Positions 58,651 through 64,000 of a DNA stretch of 64,000 nucleotides are shown here, piece after piece (position 1 is the stretch's first letter; each line of letters begins with the position of its first letter). A model generated the notes under the pieces. That model was given only the letters and a program-made list of their open reading frames with translations. It was not told the DNA's origin and searched no databases. The stretch is taken from assembly GCF_958298935.1 (NCBI RefSeq), contig NC_084927.1, positions 28,718,001 to 28,782,000 on the forward strand, given 5' to 3'. Source of the stretch: Phragmites australis. Lineage: Eukaryota; Streptophyta; Magnoliopsida; Poales; Poaceae. Both the position numbers and the translations under genes were made by a program.

Positions 58651-59750
58651 CAGAGTTCAATTATCGACTGTAATCGGTCAAAATTTGCGGTTATCGATTT
58701 TACCGCTCCGGTCCGGTTTCAAAAACCGACCGATAACCAAATTTCAATTAAAATTTTTAAAAATAAAAAAATCCTAAAAAACTAGACACAATTCTAAGAC
58801 TTTCTGTGATTTTTTTTTTTCAAAAATAATGTCATTTGCATCGTATTCTATAGGGAGAAAGTTTGAAAAAAATAAAAAAAAGTTGAAACGTACGGTTCAG
58901 TTATTAACTCATGTTAAGGAAAAGCTTAACATGCAAACACATATTTTTCTTGCATAGTAAGTATCATAAGAGGATCTTTAAAATTGATTTCACTTCATTT
59001 AAAGTTTTATTAATTTCTCTATAATTTTTATAAAGTTTACAAGTATAAAGTAAATATGTTAAGAAACAACACTGTAATTAACCTTTTCATGTCTACTATT
59101 ATTTTCCTACATAAAGCATAGTATAAATAAACTAATAAAAGTGATTTCACTAATTTTAGAGGTGTGATGGATCAATTATGAATTAATCTAGTCGCAACAC
59201 ATCTACACAATCTTGCATGTTACAGTAACTAATTCATGAGTTTATGTATTTTTAAAAGATATAGTATCATGTAAGAAGACTCACAAAATTAGTTTCATGA
59301 TTTTTGGATTAGCAAAGAGTAAACTATGCATTTAACTTAGTTTAACAAATATATTTTCTCACAGAAAATTTTCAACTTTTTTATAAGTATAAATACTTTT
59401 ATCATGTAGATTATGTTACAAGAAAACCAATAAAATTTGTTCACTTGACTTGAAGCTTAGATGAATTAGTTATTGATTTTACAAGATTAAGCTAATTTTT
59501 GAGTTTTTATTGTACTTCACTGAAAATCGAGAAAACCGAACGGTTACCGACAATACGAAAAATTCAAGAAAAACGCTCGATAAATCGAGAAAATCGCTCG
59601 GTAACCGGTCCAATTCAACTAGTTACCGAGAGACGATTCTGACAAATTTTTAACAAACTTTCAAATTTTAAACAGTTATCACAAAAATCACGAATTTTCG
59701 ATAACCTTCCAAACTCAGTAACCGACGGCCGGTCAGTAAATTAAACCTTG
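58651..59750. mobile_element. hAT-like non-autonomous element
   Basis: Ends CAGAGTTCAATTATCG and ...AATTTAAACCTTG-like (AATTAAACCTTG) form short imperfect inverted repeats starting CA(G/A)RGTT. The flanks TACCCAAG (58643-58650) and CACCCAAG (59751-59758) agree at 7 of 8, the 8-bp duplication of hAT elements. Subterminal CGGTTA/TAACCG words are numerous at both ends, as in hAT elements. 1,100 bp, AT-rich centre, no transposase. Confidence 0.68.
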
Positions 59751-59758
59751 CACCCAAG

Positions 59759-59912
59759 TCGCGTGCCCCCGGCACATTTCCGCACGCAAAACGGCCACTC
59801 GGCAGTGCCTCGTACGGGTGCAACTGCTTTTTTTTATGCGAAGGGGTTATTAAACTTTTGCACAGTACATCCCCATTTTATAGAAAGAACCTTAGACAAT
59901 ATAGAAATTGCA
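59759..59912. other. Short gap between hAT-like element and NUMT
   Basis: GC-rich at first, then a T run at 59829-59836. No feature seen. Confidence 0.3.
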
Positions 59913-59914
59913 TG

Positions 59915-60350
59915 AAAAATTCTGACTTTCTTTTTTGATGCTGCGATCACATAAAAACATAAACTTTGAAGCTCAATAGCTAAATACATGGCAATTAAAT
60001 CATGAGCCGAGATCATTAAGAGCATACTGCGAGTAGGAAGTGGAATTAATACAATGAATTCAGAAGCATCAAACCTCTCTTTTTCGAAAGAATCGAAACA
60101 CATCAAAATGGTACTAGCCGTACTTAATAATAGAAGGATTTGGCAGAAATATGTAAAATTGTCCCTCCTAAAAAAATTATTCCAGAATAAATGGGCAATA
60201 GTTAGGAGAGGTGCGCCAGCGGCGAGCTGAAGCAAGGTTATTAGATACTTAAGGAAAGCCCGGCCAGAACCACATGTGCAAGTTTCCCTGCATGTGGCTC
60301 GTCCGTGATAACTTCTTCGGATTTACGTGAACTAGCGGAAGCCGGCTCAA
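59915..60350 (-). pseudogene. nad2: NUMT: mitochondrial nad2 exon 2 (5' part) with the 3' end of its group II intron
   Basis: From 60244 leftwards the minus strand encodes LITLLQLAAGAPLLTIAHLF, WNNFFRRDNFTYFCQ, FIVLIPLPTRSMLLMISAHD and LIAMYLAIELQSLCFYVIAA, unmistakably plant mitochondrial NADH dehydrogenase subunit 2. Homology is lost near 59915 after an A-run frameshift. Directly upstream (60264-60300) is a group II intron domain V-like hairpin (GAGCCACATG ... CATGTGGTTC) followed by a domain VI-like tail ending at the exon border, which matches the position of nad2 intron 1. A nuclear address follows from the surrounding TEs. P, L and H occur where the edited protein, as I recall it, has residues reachable by C-to-U editing, which suggests transfer as DNA. 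Non-functional. Confidence 0.87.
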
Positions 60351-60397
60351 AATATCGAGCTTCAAAGAGGATAAAACACGAACACCCCACCATTCAC

Positions 60398-60521
60398 CTA
60401 ACAAAAACACCAACACAAGCTTCACAGGACCGCTATTGAAGAGCTCGACGAGGACAACGACCGTGACGGAGACGCCCAGGAGAATCAAAACGTGGCAGAA
60501 CGTCCCCACAAATTCCATCAT
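60398..60521 (-). other. Possible orphan first exon next to the NUMT
   Basis: The minus strand carries a leader ending TAGGGTTATG and then an ATG-initiated hydrophobic peptide (MMEFVGTFCHVLILLGVSVT..., one membrane segment) followed by a donor-like TAG/GTGAAT at 60398/60397. No acceptor or further exon was found to the left; the NUMT lies where the intron would be. I do not recognise the protein. It may be a truncated nuclear gene or chance. Confidence 0.35.
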
Positions 60522-61293
60522 AACCCTAACACTATACTATACAAATTAGGAGCTATTACTACCTACCCTAGAAGCTACATCCGGCCCCGATCTGCCAAAT
60601 CCCCCACCTCTCCGATCCAGAGCACTAGGAAGATAGCTTCCCCAGCTACAATTTCAATAAGGCGATCAATAAAATCCGACGTCGATCTTGCCACCTGCTA
60701 TGAGAATCCAGAATTACTTCTACGGGTCTAGTAGGTTGGATCGGCGGTCCGTTCAGCCACTCTGAGTGAGTGGGTCAAATACTTGGGCTAAATGAGTTGA
60801 GCTCATCCCCGCCAGAAAGCCTCCGCGTGACTCAACCAACGACACACATATGACCAAGCTGCACTTCAATTTTGCGGTGGACGGTGGCAATTGCACCACA
60901 GCCACAGAGTCCTAGCCTGGATGGGGGTGAAGCACCATGGGAGCGACCCAGACCTGCTCCATCAAGCAATTGGAGGGCCATGGGTCGACCCGTTTTGCTG
61001 AAGTTGATTGGCCCCATGATCCGATGGGTCCCATGGGGTTGACCCAAATTGTTTTGGCTAATCGTTGTGTCCAGCGGTCCTATCAACTTCCTGTAATCTG
61101 TATACAACGCAAGCTGCTTGATTTCGATATCTCTGTCTCATGTGGCCCGTGTGTGGTGCCGACCTCGCCGAGACCACGACGACTTTCATGATGTCAACTT
61201 CACCGTCCGCTGTGGCCTGCACGGTGCCACCATAGCTGCTTTCGTCAGCTTGCATGATGCCGTCGCCAGCCGTGATTATTAGCACGGTGTCAT
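60522..61293. other. Region between orphan exon and solo LTR
   Basis: 60522-60730 could be the leader of the orphan exon. 60730-61293 has mixed composition and no recognisable gene. It holds the insertion site of the solo LTR (GTCAT). Confidence 0.4.
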
Positions 61294-62842
61294 TGTCGGT
61301 GTATCAGGAACTGGGGGTCCCTGAGTCCCGAGACCAGGCCAGCCGTCCGCCACGTGTCACCATCCCGCGAGATCCCTCCTGCAGGATGAGGAAAATCTAA
61401 GTTCCGGGAAGAAGGTGCTCGGTGTCACAGCCTCTGGTCCCCAAGCACCCCAGTTCCCCGATGACCCGTAGAGTCCAAGTACTGGGAAGAAAGTGCTCGG
61501 GGAGGTGCCCGTTCGCCCCCGAGTACCATAGTCCCCCGATGGGCTGAAGAGCCAAGAGCTCGGGAGAGAGTGCTCGGGGCTGCACGTGGCAGCCCCCGAG
61601 CACTCGGTTCCCCGAGGGTTCTACAAAAGTGCTCGGGAGAGAGTGCTCGGGGCTGCACGTGGCAGCCCCCGAGCACTTGGTTCCCCGAGGGTTCTACAGA
61701 AGTGCTCGGGGCTGCACGTGGCAGCCCCCGAGCACTTGGTTCCCTGAGGGTTCTACAGAAGTGCTCGGGAGAGAGTGCTCGGGGCTGCACGTGGCAGCCC
61801 CCGAGCACTCGGTTCCCTGAAGGTTCTACAGAAGTGCTCGGGAGAGAGTGCTCGGGGCTGCACGTGGTAGCCCCCGAGCACTCGGTTCCCCGAAGGTTCG
61901 CGCAAGAACACCCGATGCCCCGACGACCCCGAAGGGCCCGTCGACGAGGTGTCAACCAGTCAAAGGGCCGAGGCCGCATTTAATGGGCATGCACGGCCTG
62001 ACATCCTGACACCCTGACATTCCCAACTGCTCCCGCCGCAGTGTCAGTCCCTGCCATGCTTTGACAGGGGAGCATGGGTCCATTAATTGCACGGGTCCCG
62101 TCCCGTATCATCCAGGGTATCTCAGGATAACGTTGTCAGGATCAAAGCGTTCTGCCTGCCACCCTGCCCTGGCAGAAGAACAAGACAGGGTGGGCGCGCC
62201 GGGTACTCATGTAGCCGCCCGGTGGGCCCTCTCAACGACGCCAGGACGCCCACAGTGACGGGTGGTCGGATGCGCGCTGCGTTTTTCCACCGCCCCTGTC
62301 ACTTTGCCCAGAGGGAATGATGATGCCTTTCTCAATCGTGGCGTCTTGGAACTTGAGCCCCCTCTTTCCCATTTGGGGTATGTCGTGGTCGGCGAACGTA
62401 TAAAAGAAAGGGATCAGATCAGCAAGGCAGGAGCGCGACAGAGATACGCGAGAAAACATCCGAAGACAGATCGAGACGATCAAAGGCAACATCCGAAGAA
62501 CACCGCAAGCAAGCTTGAGCAGAGCTAGAGCAAGGGAGCCTCAAGCTCTCTGTTAGACAATATATTCTTGTAATCAGATATATCCTTGAGGGATTCCCTT
62601 CGAGGAAGGATATTACATCCATACAGGAGTAGGGTATTACGCCCCCGTGCGGCTCGAACCTATCTAAACTTCGGTGCATTTATTTCTCTTTGCACTAGGT
62701 CGACCATCCCCCACCACCGGCCGTTGCATTTATTTCCACTTCCATTTATTTTTCCGACGAACTCATTCAGGATCATCCCCTCGGCCGAATCTCTAAAAAG
62801 GGGTCTCTCGGGATCCTTGCGACAAGAGTTCATCCTCCGACA
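61294..62842 (+). mobile_element. Solo LTR of the Tat-like family
   Basis: Complete LTR from TGTCGGTGTATCAGG to CATCCTCCGACA, 1,549 bp, with a perfect 5-bp target duplication GTCAT (61289-61293 and 62843-62847). It corresponds to the reverse complement of 23124-24602, so its orientation is opposite to the tandem array. It has a TATAAAAG box at 62399-62406 and five G-box palindromes. No internal sequence follows, so it is a solo LTR made by recombination between the two LTRs of a former full element. Confidence 0.92.
61560..61895 (+). promoter_or_regulatory. Array of five G-box palindromes in the solo LTR
   Basis: CACGTG at 61583, 61656, 61715, 61788 and 61861 (spacings 73, 59, 73, 73), each within GTGCTCGGGGCTGC / GGCAGCCCCCGAGCAC. 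Same unit and same 59-bp short variant as in the array at 24011-24410, with one unit fewer. Bidirectional motif; regulatory activity is inferred. Confidence 0.75.
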
Positions 62843-62905
62843 GTCATCATCTGCTGCGATGGCATGCTTAGGGCAATTACAATGGTGATGGATAATAGCT
62901 ATCTC

Positions 62906-63082
62906 CAGGGACGGAACTAGATAAAAATGAAAGGAAGAGCCAATTAGAATAAATTAAGTATCAGAGGTGTCAAATAGAGGAATTTTATTATTATATATAA
63001 AAAGATTTGTGTTATATAGAGGAAATCATCAGTCATAGGAGGAGTCAGGGCTCCTGCTAGCTCCTCTCTGGCTCCGTCTCTA
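62906..63082. mobile_element. Small hAT-like MITE
   Basis: Ends CAGGGACGGAACTAG and CTGGCTCCGTCTCTA (11 of 15 inverted matches), flanked by a perfect 8-bp duplication GCTATCTC (62898-62905 and 63083-63090). 177 bp, AT-rich, no ORF. The CAGGGRCGGAGCCAG type end is common among grass hAT MITEs. Confidence 0.75.
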
Positions 63083-63090
63083 GCTATCTC

Positions 63091-64000
63091 TTATTATTGT
63101 GATATGCAGAGAGAACAGAAGTAGTTAAAGGTAGAGATGAAGCTAATGTGAAAGAAAATCTTAAAGAGCTAGCTCTTAAATTAGAGAAAATAAAAAATAA
63201 CTTTAAACATTACGAGGTACAAGAAATTAAGAATATAATCTTTTAATAAATATGCTAGAAGAAATAAAAGACAGTAGGTGAAGATAACCACTCTTTGTGC
63301 CGTCGCCGTCCTCGTCGGTCTGCTGCTGGGTGACCTCGTCTTCCGCGACAGCCAGTTCAGTTCATGGCTGTCCCCGCTGCCCAAGGCAGCTATAGCGTCT
63401 TGAGGGAACTTTATGGCAGCGACGGCTCGATGCAGGCCACAAATGAACCGCCGGTGACACGTCTGGAACAGCAGGTGGAGGAGGAGCGGGGTTCGTCACA
63501 GCCGGCGGAAGGAGTAGCCGGCCCACGCCCACTGCCCACCCTAGCTAACCGTTCGAACCGGTTGCTTGGCTGCCGAGTCCAAGACTCCAGAGACCGAGGA
63601 GCAGCTCCAGAGCTTCCTCCTTTCAACGCATTGAGTGCCGTCGTCACGCCGTCCAATGAGGCCGTGATTGGCCGACCCATCCGGGTCTGGCCATCCCTCT
63701 CCGTCCTCCCACAGCCGCAGCCGCACGCCCTTGTCCTCCTCTCAAGGGCCAACCAAAGCAATGTGTGCAAGAATCCAACTCCCCTTGCCAACTTCTAGGC
63801 CGAGTTCGTTATTCCATTCCCCTTCCATTATAGGAGAGAAACAACGAGGACCGAGAATCTTCTCTTCTCGATCTGTACTTAGAATGAATCCTTTGCCCGT
63901 ACTTCTTCCCCAAGCAGATAAAAAGCGAAAGAGTTGCACGCGGGACAAAAAGGACTACATGATCATGTACCATTACCATCTCCATACGTTCAAGTACGTG
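63091..64000. other. Right end of window, no gene assigned
   Basis: 63283-63400 reads on the plus strand as a hydrophobic segment (LCAVAVLVGLLLGDLVFRDS) followed by a stop, which could be the remnant of a membrane-anchored protein's N-terminus. 63364-63798 is open in one frame but has no recognised domain. The rest shows nothing. Confidence 0.35.

Noticed and set aside
59915..60350. A functional mitochondrial gene or mitochondrial contig
   Set aside because: Only part of one nad2 exon and an intron end are present, with a frameshift, and the neighbours are nuclear transposons and spliced nuclear genes.

Overview
The window is nuclear DNA of a grass (Poaceae), inferred from three intron-bearing or GC-graded host genes of plant type, Ty3/gypsy retrotransposons of grass-like structure, several MITEs, a SINE and a mitochondrial insertion. 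Species cannot be decided from sequence alone. No bacterial, viral or plasmid backbone is present.

Layout. 1-373 is a relic of an old plus-strand Ty3/gypsy element (reverse transcriptase). It is cut at 373/374 by a large minus-strand block, 374-24602, made of a partial and two full head-to-tail copies of a 10,850-bp segment of a second Ty3/gypsy element of the Tat type (gag-protease-RT-RNase H-archaeal-type RNase H-integrase, plus a spliced antisense ORF with a coiled coil). Only the rightmost copy ends in a complete LTR (23124-24602). The plus-strand host element resumes at 24603 (integrase, C-terminal part) and ends in a 3' LTR at 25874-26261.

Host genes. That LTR ends 121 bp before the start codon of an IPUT1-type inositol phosphorylceramide glucuronosyltransferase gene (10 coding exons, 26383-31354, plus strand). 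A Tourist-like MITE follows 31 bp after its stop. A phosphoenolpyruvate carboxylase kinase gene (PPCK, two exons, 33497-34563, plus strand) comes next. A wall-associated kinase gene (three exons, 49416-52037, minus strand) lies further right. The three genes are unrelated in function (sphingolipid glycosylation, C4/anaplerotic carbon metabolism, cell-wall signalling) and show no sign of co-regulation.

Transposon-rich intervals. Between PPCK and the kinase lie a Stowaway-like MITE, a Mutator-like element with a 9-bp target duplication carrying a SINE inside its left terminal repeat, an inverted repeat, a hAT transposase C-terminus, a Harbinger-like MITE, a plant-mobile-domain pseudogene and a ~800-bp foldback element. 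Right of the kinase are ~580-bp direct duplications, a 1.1-kb hAT-like element, a mitochondrial nad2 insertion that includes group II intron domain V, a complete solo LTR of the same family as the tandem element (opposite orientation, perfect GTCAT target duplication), and a small hAT MITE.

Most notable: the tandem duplication of an already dead retrotransposon with uneven copy divergence; premature stops that are all TAG; G-box palindrome arrays in the LTRs; and a retrotransposon LTR sitting in promoter position for IPUT1. No clearly new biochemical system was seen; the novelty is structural.
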